From Paracoccaceae bacterium (GTDB taxonomy: Bacteria; Pseudomonadota; Alphaproteobacteria; Rhodobacterales; Rhodobacteraceae): a stretch of 8,045 bases of DNA. The stretch spans positions 1 through 8,045 of the forward strand of contig JAESQH010000215.1 of assembly GCA_016765235.1 (NCBI GenBank). Reading direction: 5' to 3'. Under the pieces are notes generated by a model that worked only from the letters and a program-made list of their open reading frames with translations, searched no databases and was not told the DNA's origin. Made by a program: the position numbers and the translations under genes. This document shows positions 1 through 6,540 of this stretch, piece after piece. The stretch's first letter is position 1. Each line of letters opens with the position of its first letter.

Positions 1-1
1 C

Positions 2-97
2 GCACACGACGAATTTCTCCTCGCAGCAACCGCCCAAAACCTCAAAAAGCTCGCTAAGCTGGCACCAAACCATAACCTTATCAGAAGAACCGTGTGA
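2..97 (+). CDS. IS1182-family transposase, C-terminal fragment (cut by window edge)
   Basis: An open frame runs in from the left edge and ends at TGA 95-97, giving 31 residues. It includes AHDEFLLAATAQNLKKLAKL, which resembles the extreme C-terminus of the DDE transposases of the IS1182 group common in Alphaproteobacteria, where a QNL(K/R)-L motif closes the catalytic domain. The protein would cut and join the element's ends. Only the tail is visible, so whether the gene is intact cannot be judged. The family call rests on recalled family resemblance plus the matching element start at 8019, and on the terminal repeat that follows 51 bases downstream. Confidence 0.7.
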   Translation, partial: AHDEFLLAATAQNLKKLAKLAPNHNLIRRTV

Positions 98-148
98 AAG
101 CGGGGAGTAAACAAATTCACCCGCCAAGCGGAACAGTCAAATCTTCGA

Positions 149-164
149 GTTTTTCAACAGAATA
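149..164 (-). repeat. Terminal inverted repeat of the left IS copy
   Basis: GTTTTTCAACAGAATA is a perfect 16-base reverse complement of 7940-7955. Its orientation, together with the transposase stop codon to its left, makes this the right (transposase 3') end of the element. Beyond the 16 bases the two ends agree only loosely, as is common for IS terminal repeats. Confidence 0.75.
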
Positions 165-730
165 GGCGGAGAGCGGATGTTCGCTGCGGTCGCGAACGTA
201 TTGGTTGCTACTTTTGGAAGCGGACTATCAGTAAGCAGCGAAATCGTGGTTCTCTTCTGCGCTGCAGATGCCTGCATGGAGCTTCTTCTACTGAATTCTG
301 CACGAACGGCCATAACGAGACTTTCGCTGTACGATCGCACATTGTTGTTTCAGTTTCGCCGAAATCGAACTTTATTGAAGATAGAAAACGCACGGTCAAC
401 TAACGATGACTCAGTGAATAAACTGACTTTTATCCAACATGATGTATCCGTTGCGTCCAATCCATGCCCTTCTTTAGAGCTCGCTACAGCAAACAGCAAA
501 TTGGGCCAATTCAGACATTGGAGTGGTGCTGCGACAACCATATTATTCTTTTGATTGAATGTTTGTTTGCCACTCAACGAAGTTTGGAGTCCCAATATGG
601 TCTGCTTTTTTAGGCGTCCGCAAATATTTCAGGACAATGTTTCGCAAATCACCATAACTCCGATTTAGCCTGACCAATCGGTTAAATGCAGCTATTGCAT
701 TGCCAACGGTTCGTCGTATGGTAGATTTTC
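165..730. other. Gene-free stretch between IS end and operon leader
   Basis: I find no gene I can support here. The longest open frames are 125 codons on + (177-554) and 81 or fewer on - (350-595, 137-340, 543-746). None has a convincing ribosome binding site, a recognisable motif or a normal composition, and the frames on the two strands overlap each other. The two - strand frames at 137-340 and 350-595 are in the same frame, separated by one stop at 350-352, so a decayed gene on that strand is conceivable, but I recognise nothing in its translation. A short dyad, GTTCGC (179-184) with GCGAAC (192-197), lies just inside the IS boundary. Confidence 0.5.
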
Positions 731-746
731 GTGCTTGCGAAAGCAC
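731..746. terminator. Small hairpin with GCGA tetraloop, possible weak terminator
   Basis: GTGCTT (731-736) pairs with AAGCAC (741-746) around a GCGA loop of the stable GNRA type. On the + strand it is followed by an AT-rich run (ATTAATATTTT). The stem is only 6 bp and there is no true T-tract, so calling it a terminator that shields the operon from transcription coming out of the IS is only a suggestion. Confidence 0.2.
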
Positions 747-762
747 ATTAATATTTTCTACG

Positions 763-777
763 GGCTAAATTTTAGCC
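763..777. promoter_or_regulatory. 15-base palindrome upstream of dppA, candidate operator
   Basis: GGCTAAATTTTAGCC has two perfect 7-base arms around a single central T. It lies about 120 bases before the dppA start, in the non-coding leader. Symmetric AT-centred sites of this size are typical of dimeric transcription factors, but no regulator gene is in the window and I cannot name a protein that binds here. Confidence 0.3.
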
Positions 778-784
778 AGCCAAA

Positions 785-862
785 TTGAACAGAACGCCTG
801 GGCCAATAAACGCAGGCAATTATAGAACCTGCATTGGCCAATAGATCGGTACGAAGTGAACT
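785..862 (+). promoter_or_regulatory. Probable promoter and operator region of the dpp operon
   Basis: The operon's promoter should lie here, since this is the non-coding DNA immediately before dppA. No strong sigma-70 pair is visible. TATAGA at 821-826 is a possible -10 but lacks a good -35, and TTGAAC at 785-790 is a -35-like element without a good -10. The region is rich in dyads. GCCTG (796-800), GCAGGC (812-817) and CCTGC (828-832) are spaced 16 bases apart, and the middle element can pair with either neighbour. ATTGGCCAAT (833-842) is a perfect 10-base palindrome, and GGCCAATA occurs at both 801-808 and 836-843. These fit an operator overlapping the promoter, but this is inference. Confidence 0.35.
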
Positions 863-882
863 TTGGTTTTTATACTACGCTT

Positions 883-890
883 AAGGGAGA
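883..890 (+). promoter_or_regulatory. Ribosome binding site of dppA
   Basis: AAGGGAGA ends 8 bases before ATG 899, a good Shine-Dalgarno distance. It decides the dppA start: the in-frame TTG at 863 lies upstream of this site and would add 12 residues in front of a normal signal peptide. The ATG at 894 is out of frame, only 3 bases from the site, and opens a frame of just 8 residues. Confidence 0.7.
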
Positions 891-898
891 AATATGAA

Positions 899-2491
899 AT
901 GCAAATACCTAAGAAAATAGCAACTGGTTTGTTGCTGGCAGCACTTTCGACAGGAGCAGCATCAGCGAAGACGCTTGTGTACTGTTCGGAAGGATCACCC
1001 GAGGGTTTTGATCCGGCACTATATACATCCGGCACAACTTTCGATGCGTCATCGCATCCGCTCTATAACCGTTTGGTTGAATTCGAAACAGGAACAACGA
1101 ATGTAATTCCTGGCCTTGCAGAAAGCTGGAGTGCTTCTGCAGATGGTCTTGAGTACACGTTCAACCTGCGCAAAGGCGTGAAGTTCCATTCGAACGATAT
1201 GTTTACACCAAGCCGTGATTTCAACGCTGACGATGTAATCTTCAGCTTTGAACGTCAACGTCTAGAGGACCACCCGTACAATGGTGTTTCCGGCGGTACG
1301 TGGGAATATTTCGGCGGTATGTCGATGCCAAGTCTGATTAGTTCGGTCGAAAAAGTCGATGACTACACAGTCAAGTTTGTATTGACTCGTCCAGAAGCGC
1401 CAATGGTTTCAAATCTGGCCATGGACTTCGCCTCGATCTTATCTGCTGAATATGGCGACGCAATGATGGCTGCCGGTACACCTGAGATGTTGAATCAGGC
1501 ACCAATCGGTACTGGTCCATTCTCGTTTGTTGCCTACCAGAAAGATGCCGTAGTTCGTTACGCGGCAAATCAGGATTTTTGGCGTGGTGCTTCACCGATC
1601 GATAACCTGGTGTTCGCGATCACAACAGATGCGTCTGTTCGTTTCCAGAAGCTCAAAGCTGGCGAATGCCAGATTATGGCTTATCCTAATCCAGCCGATA
1701 TCGCATCGATGCAGGCTGATCCGGACATCACAATGATGGAGCAAGAAGGTTTGAACGTTGGCTACCTTGCCTACAACACACAGGTTGCACCGTTTGATGA
1801 TCCTGCTGTACGTCGCGCGCTAAACATGGCTATCGATAAACAGGCTATTATTGACGTGGTGTTCCAAGGCTCGGGGCAAATTGCGAAAAACCCGCTTCCG
1901 CCAACTATCTGGTCTTATAACGATGCTATCGTTGATGACGTGTATGATCCAGCTGCTTCAAAAGCGGCATTGGAAGCTGCCGGTGTTACCGACCTTTCCA
2001 TGGAAATTTGGGCAATGCCAGTTCAGCGTCCATACAACCCGAACGCACGTCGCATGGCTGAGTTGATGCAAGCTGACTTCGCTAAAGTTGGTGTTGATGT
2101 CGAAATCATTTCCTACGAATGGGGCGAGTACCTAAGCCGTTCGAAAGAGATTGATCGTGCCGGGGCTGTATTGCTTGGTTGGACCGGTGATAACGGTGAT
2201 CCCGATAACTTCCTGGCTGTTCTGCTTGGTTGTGATGGTGTTACACGTTCGAACCGCGCTCAATGGTGTTACAAACCGTTCGATGACATCATTAAGGAAG
2301 CAAAAATTACTTCCGATGTTGCAGAACGTACGCGTCTCTATGAAGAAGCTCAGGTTATCTTCAAAGAGCAGGCTCCTTGGGCAACCATTGCACACTCAAT
2401 CGTGTACATGGCAATGCTTCCAGAAGTTACTGGCTACAAAGTGCATCCACTTGGAAGCCACATCTTCTATGGCGTTGACATCGCTGAATAA
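899..2491 (+). CDS. dppA: DppA, periplasmic dipeptide-binding protein
   Basis: This is the substrate-binding protein of a dipeptide ABC importer (SBP_bac_5 family, cluster C), 530 residues against about 535 for Escherichia coli DppA. A Sec signal peptide is clear: KK at 5-6, a hydrophobic core at about 8-21, and cleavage after ASA at 23. Mature residues start KTLVYCSEGSPEGFDPALYT, nearly the E. coli sequence. Residues 428-438 (GWTGDNGDPDN) hold the aspartate, here D431, equivalent to the DppA Asp that binds the peptide amino group. Four cysteines (29, 257, 445, 457) match the positions of the two E. coli DppA disulfides. WAMPVQRPYNPNARRMAE at about 371-388 is another DppA hallmark. Some DppA proteins also bind haem or 5-aminolaevulinate; the sequence does not settle that. 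It is the first gene of the operon, 54 bases before the peptidase start. Confidence 0.95.
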   Translation: MQIPKKIATGLLLAALSTGAASAKTLVYCSEGSPEGFDPALYTSGTTFDASSHPLYNRLVEFETGTTNVIPGLAESWSASADGLEYTFNLRKGVKFHSNDMFTPSRDFNADDVIFSFERQRLEDHPYNGVSGGTWEYFGGMSMPSLISSVEKVDDYTVKFVLTRPEAPMVSNLAMDFASILSAEYGDAMMAAGTPEMLNQAPIGTGPFSFVAYQKDAVVRYAANQDFWRGASPIDNLVFAITTDASVRFQKLKAGECQIMAYPNPADIASMQADPDITMMEQEGLNVGYLAYNTQVAPFDDPAVRRALNMAIDKQAIIDVVFQGSGQIAKNPLPPTIWSYNDAIVDDVYDPAASKAALEAAGVTDLSMEIWAMPVQRPYNPNARRMAELMQADFAKVGVDVEIISYEWGEYLSRSKEIDRAGAVLLGWTGDNGDPDNFLAVLLGCDGVTRSNRAQWCYKPFDDIIKEAKITSDVAERTRLYEEAQVIFKEQAPWATIAHSIVYMAMLPEVTGYKVHPLGSHIFYGVDIAE

Positions 2492-2498
2492 CTACAAA

Positions 2499-2524
2499 TG
2501 GTCGGGGCGGCTCAGCCCCGACCA
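2499..2524 (+). promoter_or_regulatory. Strong intergenic RNA hairpin after dppA
   Basis: TGGTCGGGGC (2499-2508) pairs perfectly with GCCCCGACCA (2515-2524) around a 6-base loop, GGCTCA, starting 8 bases after the dppA stop. The 10-bp GC-rich stem is followed by CCTTATACGG rather than a T-run, so it is not a classic intrinsic terminator. In binding-protein operons such a hairpin usually protects the 3' end of the binding-protein message and lowers downstream expression, as after E. coli malE. It also buries the ATG at 2498, which argues against using that codon as the peptidase start. Confidence 0.75.
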
Positions 2525-2545
2525 CCTTATACGGATCTCATAAAA

Positions 2546-3640
2546 ATGACTGATCGTTATAGCGAATACCGGAAGGTTGCATACGACTTGGGTGTCGATG
2601 CCGTCGCGCTAGTTCCCGGCCCAAATTTCACACGCCTTTTCAATGCCAGCTTTCATAGCCATGAACGGCCACTTTTGGTGATTGTTCCTGTGGATGGGCT
2701 GCCGGCAGCAATCGTTCCAAATCTTGAGCTGCGCTCGTTTGATCTGTTGAACTTCGAGGGCGAAGTATTCGATTGGCGCGATCAAGTTGGATATGCTGGC
2801 GCGTTCGAAACGCTAGCTTCTAAGATGTCTCTGTCCTCCCTTGCGGTTGAAGGTCAAGTAATGCGGGTCTTTGTGCACCACGCGCTCAAAGCGGCATATC
2901 CCGATTTATCGATCGTCGATGCGGAAAAAGAAATTTCAATTCTACGCATGATCAAGTCAGCTGACGATTTGGCGAAGATGGAGCATGCAATCAAAATATC
3001 CGAAAACGCGCTGACAGACGTTCTTGCGCAGGTTCAGATAGGCATGACGGAAAAACATGTCGAAGGACTTCTGACGCAAGCTATGTTTACCCACGGAGCC
3101 GAAGAGTTGGCGTTTGGTCCAATCGTGGCTGCGGGTGATAATTCTGCAAGACCGCATGCACATGCGCGACTAGACTACAAAATTCAGGATGGCGATGCGC
3201 TGTTGTTTGATTTTGGCGCGCGGTACAAGGGGTTTTGCGCAGATATAACTCGCACAGTTTTCGTTGGATCTGTTTCGGATGCTGCGAGGGACGTTTACGA
3301 AACTGTTCTTCGTGCCAACCTTCGCGGTCACGAAATAACAAAAGCCGGCGTAACTGCGCATGAAATTGATGACGAGGTTACCAAAGTATTGGAGGCCTCG
3401 CCTTACACAGATAGAATTCGTACGAAAACCGGGCACGGTTTGGGCCGTGACGTACACGAGGCCCCCTACATTGTTCGTGGAAACCATCAGGTTTTGAATA
3501 CAGGTGTGGTTTATACAAACGAGCCCGGTCTATACAAAATTGGAGCCTTCGGTGTTAGGATCGAAGATGACGTCGTTGTAACAGAAAATGGATGTCGGTC
3601 TCTAACGACCTTCCCGAAAGAACTAATGGTGGTTGGTTAA
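2546..3640 (+). CDS. M24-family metallopeptidase (Xaa-Pro dipeptidase/aminopeptidase type)
   Basis: This is a 364-residue cytoplasmic peptidase of the creatinase/prolidase group, which removes an N-terminal residue before proline. Residues 1 to about 130 are the creatinase-type N-terminal domain, and about 140-364 the pita-bread catalytic domain. All five metal ligands are present: D222 (FDFG), D233 (CADITR), H297 (TGHGLG), E326 (NEPG) and E340 (RIEDD). The conserved histidine region PHAHA lies at 203-207. There is no signal peptide. The length fits prolidase or PepQ-like enzymes better than the longer aminopeptidase P. ATG 2546 was chosen because the in-frame ATG at 2498 is inside the hairpin; the ribosome site is weak (CGGA at 2532-2535). 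Its stop overlaps the dppB start (TAATG). The exact substrate, or a non-peptidase M24 role such as creatinase or ectoine hydrolase, cannot be settled by eye; placement between dppA and dppB favours imported peptides. Confidence 0.88.
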   Translation: MTDRYSEYRKVAYDLGVDAVALVPGPNFTRLFNASFHSHERPLLVIVPVDGLPAAIVPNLELRSFDLLNFEGEVFDWRDQVGYAGAFETLASKMSLSSLAVEGQVMRVFVHHALKAAYPDLSIVDAEKEISILRMIKSADDLAKMEHAIKISENALTDVLAQVQIGMTEKHVEGLLTQAMFTHGAEELAFGPIVAAGDNSARPHAHARLDYKIQDGDALLFDFGARYKGFCADITRTVFVGSVSDAARDVYETVLRANLRGHEITKAGVTAHEIDDEVTKVLEASPYTDRIRTKTGHGLGRDVHEAPYIVRGNHQVLNTGVVYTNEPGLYKIGAFGVRIEDDVVVTENGCRSLTTFPKELMVVG

Positions 3641-4647
3641 TGTTTAAATATATAGTGATCCGTCTTTTAACGTTTTTACCCACGTTTTTCGGCGTGACCC
3701 TAATATCATTCGCGTTTATTCGGGTATTGCCCGGTGACCCAATTATTGTCATGGCTGGTGAACGCGGGATGAGTGAAGAACGTTACAACGCACTTATGGC
3801 GCAATTCGGTTTCGACAAACCGATGTTGCAGCAATACTGGGAATATCTTTGGGGCGTATTACATGGCGACCTTGGCAACTCTTTTGTTACCAAGCGGCCA
3901 GTTTGGGACGAGTTTTTCACACTGTTCCCCGCCACGTTGGAGCTTTCAATTTGCGCGATGATATTTGCCATCGCACTTGGTCTACCAGCTGGCGTTATTG
4001 CTGCAGTTAACCGCGGAAAATTCTTTGACCGAACGTTGATGACTACTGCTCTGATTGGTTATTCCATGCCGATCTTCTGGTGGGCGCTGCTTTTAATCAT
4101 CGTGTTCTCCGGAAATCTTGGTTGGACGCCCGTTTCGGGACGTATATCATTGCTGTACTACTTCGATGATGTAACTGGATTTATGCTTATAGATTCGTTC
4201 TTATCAGGTCAAAAAGGCTCGTTTTCTTCTGCCGTTCAGCATCTAATATTGCCCACAATTGTACTGGGAACCATTCCACTTGCTGTGATCGCACGTCAAA
4301 CGCGATCGGCAATGCTGGAAGTTTTAAGCGAAGACTATATTCGAACGGCGCGGGCAAAGGGACTGTCTCCTGGGCGCGTCAACGGCGTTCATGCGCTGCG
4401 CAATGCGTTGATTCCGGTGATCACCGTAATTGGGCTTTCGGTTGGAACTTTGCTAGCAGGTGCCATTCTTACTGAAACTATTTTTAGTTGGCCCGGTATT
4501 GGTAAATGGATGGTCGATTCCATCTTCCGTCGTGACTATCCGGTTGTGCAAGGTGGGTTATTGCTGATCGCTGTAATGATCATGATCGTAAACCTAACCG
4601 TCGACGTGCTCTACGGCTTCATAAATCCAAAGATCAGGAAAAGCTGA
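3640..4647 (+). CDS. dppB: DppB, dipeptide ABC transporter permease
   Basis: This is the first inner-membrane subunit of the importer (BPD_transp_1 fold), 335 residues, close to the 339 of E. coli DppB. The N-terminus (MFKYIVIRLLTFLPTFFGVT) is the first membrane segment and is followed by RVLPGDP, a mark of the DppB/OppB class. Further hydrophobic segments lie at about 98-122, 133-157, 203-218, 259-282 and 303-325. The EAA loop that docks on the ATPases is at 231-250 (EDYIRTARAKGLSPGRVNGV). GWTPVSGRIS at 161-170 and TETIFSWPG at 278-286 are typical of DppB. ATG 3640 overlaps the peptidase stop as TAATG and gives the family's usual N-terminus; the in-frame ATG at 3592 would add 16 polar residues inside the peptidase gene. 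The gene ends by overlapping dppC. Confidence 0.94.
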   Translation: MFKYIVIRLLTFLPTFFGVTLISFAFIRVLPGDPIIVMAGERGMSEERYNALMAQFGFDKPMLQQYWEYLWGVLHGDLGNSFVTKRPVWDEFFTLFPATLELSICAMIFAIALGLPAGVIAAVNRGKFFDRTLMTTALIGYSMPIFWWALLLIIVFSGNLGWTPVSGRISLLYYFDDVTGFMLIDSFLSGQKGSFSSAVQHLILPTIVLGTIPLAVIARQTRSAMLEVLSEDYIRTARAKGLSPGRVNGVHALRNALIPVITVIGLSVGTLLAGAILTETIFSWPGIGKWMVDSIFRRDYPVVQGGLLLIAVMIMIVNLTVDVLYGFINPKIRKS

Positions 4648-5558
4648 TGGCAAATGTAGCAGAACAGGGAAAACCGATCGAAACTAGTACTAAACGGCCT
4701 GGAGCTCTCAAAGAATTCTGGTTTTACTTTAGCGAAAACAAAGGAGCCGTTTTCGGATTGGCGGTTTTTGCGGTATTCGTGTTCATCGCCTTATTCGCAA
4801 ATTTGATCGCGCCGCACGATCCTATTTTTCAATACCGCGACCATCTTCTTCAACCTCCCGCATGGCAAGAGGGCGGTGAGTGGGCGTTTCCACTAGGAAC
4901 TGACGTTGTAGGGCGAGATATGCTCTCGCGCTTGCTGCACGGTGCACGCTATTCGTTCTACGTCGGGATTATTGTGGTAGTTATTGCAGCCTCCGGCGGG
5001 ATTATGCTCGGCCTGATTGCTGGCTTTGCACCCAAGTGGCTTGACTCAATTATTATGCGGATAATGGACATCGTTCTGGCATTTCCGTCACTATTGCTGG
5101 CACTGGTATTGGTCGCAATCCTCGGCCCCTCACTTACAAATGCTATGATTGCCATCGCGATTGTTTTACAACCGCATTATGTCCGTTTGACACGGGCCTC
5201 AGTGATGGCCGAACGTACAAAAGATTACGTGACATCAGCAAAAGTTGTCGGTGCGAAGTTACCTCGATTGATGTTCGTGACCGTTTTACCAAACTGCCTT
5301 GCGCCAATTATTGTTCAAGCCGCACTAAGTTTCTCGACAGCAATTCTGGATGCCGCTGCACTGGGCTTTCTCGGCATGGGTGCACAGCCACCAACACCCG
5401 AATGGGGAACTATGTTGGCTGATGCGCGCGAGTTCATTTTACGTGCGTGGTGGGTGGTGACCTTCCCCGGCCTTGCCATTCTAGTAACGGTTTTGGCGAT
5501 CAACTTGATGGGCGACGGTCTTCGTGACGCGCTCGATCCTAAACTGAAGCGGAGTTAA
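4647..5558 (+). CDS. dppC: DppC, dipeptide ABC transporter permease
   Basis: This is the second permease subunit, which pairs with DppB to form the channel; 303 residues, normal for DppC (300 in E. coli). It has a polar cytoplasmic N-tail, a first membrane segment at about 33-55 ending in LIAPHDP, a periplasmic loop, and the OppC/DppC motif GTDVVGRDMLSRLLHGAR at 84-101. Further membrane segments follow at about 103-127, 138-160, 164-176, 213-235 and 267-289. The EAA loop that contacts the ATPases is at 189-208 (ERTKDYVTSAKVVGAKLPRL). ALGFLGMGAQPPTPEWGTML at 238-257 is another conserved block. The start overlaps the dppB stop as TGATG, with AGGA at 4636-4639 as ribosome site, so the two permeases are probably made by coupled translation. 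Confidence 0.94.
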   Translation: MANVAEQGKPIETSTKRPGALKEFWFYFSENKGAVFGLAVFAVFVFIALFANLIAPHDPIFQYRDHLLQPPAWQEGGEWAFPLGTDVVGRDMLSRLLHGARYSFYVGIIVVVIAASGGIMLGLIAGFAPKWLDSIIMRIMDIVLAFPSLLLALVLVAILGPSLTNAMIAIAIVLQPHYVRLTRASVMAERTKDYVTSAKVVGAKLPRLMFVTVLPNCLAPIIVQAALSFSTAILDAAALGFLGMGAQPPTPEWGTMLADAREFILRAWWVVTFPGLAILVTVLAINLMGDGLRDALDPKLKRS

Positions 5559-5562
5559 TCAC

Positions 5563-6540
5563 ATGTCTTTGCTTGAAATCAGGAACCTAAGCGTTGAATT
5601 CGCATCTGCTTCCGGATCATTCCGCGCAGTGGACGGGGTCGACGTTACAGTAGATGCAGGTGACGTTCTGGCCATTGTTGGCGAGTCCGGCTCAGGGAAA
5701 TCAGTCTCTATGCTCGCTATGATGGGCCTATTGCCTTGGACTGCGACGGTCACTGCGGATGAAATGACTTTTGATGGAAAAGAGTTGCGGACGATTTCGG
5801 CGAAGCAGCGGCGAGATATCATTGGCAAAGACATGGCGATGATTTTTCAAGAACCCATGTCCTCACTTAACCCATGCTTTACGGTTGGCTTTCAGATAAA
5901 AGAGGCCTTGCGTCTGCACCTAGGCCTCAATCGTGCTGACCGTCATGCTCGTGCAATTGAGTTGTTTGAGCAAGTTGGAATTCCCGATCCCGAAAAACGG
6001 CTGAGCGCATTCCCGCATCAACTTTCCGGCGGAATGAACCAGCGTGTGATGATTGCGATGGCGATTTCCTGTAGGCCTAAACTGCTGATCGCTGACGAGC
6101 CCACCACAGCATTGGACGTGACAATTCAGGCACAGATTATCGATTTGCTTAGAGAGCTTCAACAAGACACCGGTATGGGGCTAATTTACATCACACACGA
6201 CATGGGCGTGGTTGCGGAAACCGCCGAGCGCGTGAGCGTAATGTACGCTGGTCAAAAGATAGAAGAACAAGAGGTTAAATCGCTGTTTGCGCCCCCCCAC
6301 CACCCTTACACATCTGCCCTGCTTTCCGCACTGCCTGAACGGGCGGTTTCTAAACATCTGCCGACTATCCCGGGTGTTGTACCGGGCCAATTCGACCGCC
6401 CGGCTGGTTGCCTATTTTCGCCTCGCTGTTCATTTGCAGATGATCGTTGCAAAGCTGAAAAGCCACCTCAATCCAGTAAAGAATTGGGGCTGGCCCGATG
6501 TCATTATCCAATAATTCTGACTTCGGAGGAATTGGCATGA
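5563..6540 (+). CDS. dppD: DppD, dipeptide ABC transporter ATPase
   Basis: One of two ATPases that power the importer, on the cytoplasmic face; 325 residues. All nucleotide-binding motifs are intact: Walker A GESGSGKS at 40-47, Q-loop Q96, signature LSGGMNQ at 154-160, Walker B LLIADEP at 174-180 with E179, and switch H212. HHPYT at 246-250 opens the oligopeptide-type C-terminal extension (oligo_HPY domain). In it four cysteines, 283, 289, 296 and 313 (C-x5-C-x6-C-x16-C), match the arrangement reported to hold a 4Fe-4S cluster in Dpp/Opp ATPases. The gene starts 4 bases after dppC, with GGAG at 5551-5554 as ribosome site, and its stop overlaps dppF as ATGA. The signature LSGGMNQ, against FSGGQRQ in the next gene, is the usual D/F distinction. 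Confidence 0.94.
   Translation: MSLLEIRNLSVEFASASGSFRAVDGVDVTVDAGDVLAIVGESGSGKSVSMLAMMGLLPWTATVTADEMTFDGKELRTISAKQRRDIIGKDMAMIFQEPMSSLNPCFTVGFQIKEALRLHLGLNRADRHARAIELFEQVGIPDPEKRLSAFPHQLSGGMNQRVMIAMAISCRPKLLIADEPTTALDVTIQAQIIDLLRELQQDTGMGLIYITHDMGVVAETAERVSVMYAGQKIEEQEVKSLFAPPHHPYTSALLSALPERAVSKHLPTIPGVVPGQFDRPAGCLFSPRCSFADDRCKAEKPPQSSKELGLARCHYPIILTSEELA
6525..6530 (+). promoter_or_regulatory. Ribosome binding site of dppF
   Basis: GGAGGA is the strongest Shine-Dalgarno sequence in the operon and lies 6 bases before ATG 6537, inside the end of dppD. It fixes the dppF start at 6537; the in-frame ATG at 6498 would add 13 residues with no such site. Confidence 0.75.

Larger units (their letters stand above)
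1..164 (+). mobile_element. Right end of an IS1182-type insertion sequence
   Basis: This is the terminal part of an insertion sequence that enters from the left of the window. It holds the C-terminal codons of a transposase, about 50 bases of untranslated tail, and a terminal inverted repeat ending near 164. The repeat core GTTTTTCAACAGAATA (149-164) is the exact reverse complement of TATTCTGTTGAAAAAC at 7940-7955, where another element of the same kind begins. The tail contains a small dyad, GCGGG at 100-104 with CCCGC at 120-124. The outer boundary is placed at 164 because the two ends stop matching there; it could be off by a base or two. Confidence 0.75.

Noticed and set aside
177..554. 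125-codon + strand open frame as a gene
   Set aside because: It has no ribosome binding site before its ATG, starts 12 bases after the IS boundary, shows unlikely composition and matches no family I know. Frames of similar quality overlap it on the other strand.
543..746. 67-codon - strand open frame starting at GTG
   Set aside because: The middle looks helix-like (about residues 12-40), but the frame starts inside the 731-746 hairpin, has no visible Shine-Dalgarno site and has no recognisable motif.
863..898. Upstream TTG start for dppA
   Set aside because: It would put 12 residues before a complete signal peptide, and the good ribosome site at 883-890 lies downstream of it.
894..920. Nine-codon leader frame (MKCKYLRK and stop) overlapping the dppA start
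   Set aside because: Only 3 bases separate it from the ribosome site and it has no attenuator-like residues, so it is probably a chance ATG.
2499..2524. Hairpin as an intrinsic terminator that ends transcription after dppA
   Set aside because: No T-run follows the stem, and the downstream genes have no clear promoter of their own and must be transcribed with dppA.
2498..2545. ATG 2498 as the peptidase start
   Set aside because: It lies at the base of the 10-bp hairpin, and its extra 16 residues are the translation of the hairpin; the family fold starts well from 2546.
3592..3639. Upstream start for dppB
   Set aside because: It would lie inside the peptidase gene and add 16 polar residues before the normal first membrane segment; the TAATG overlap at 3638-3642 is the standard start.
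6498..6536. Upstream ATG as the dppF start
   Set aside because: GGAGGA at 6525-6530 points to ATG 6537, which also makes the common ATGA overlap with dppD.
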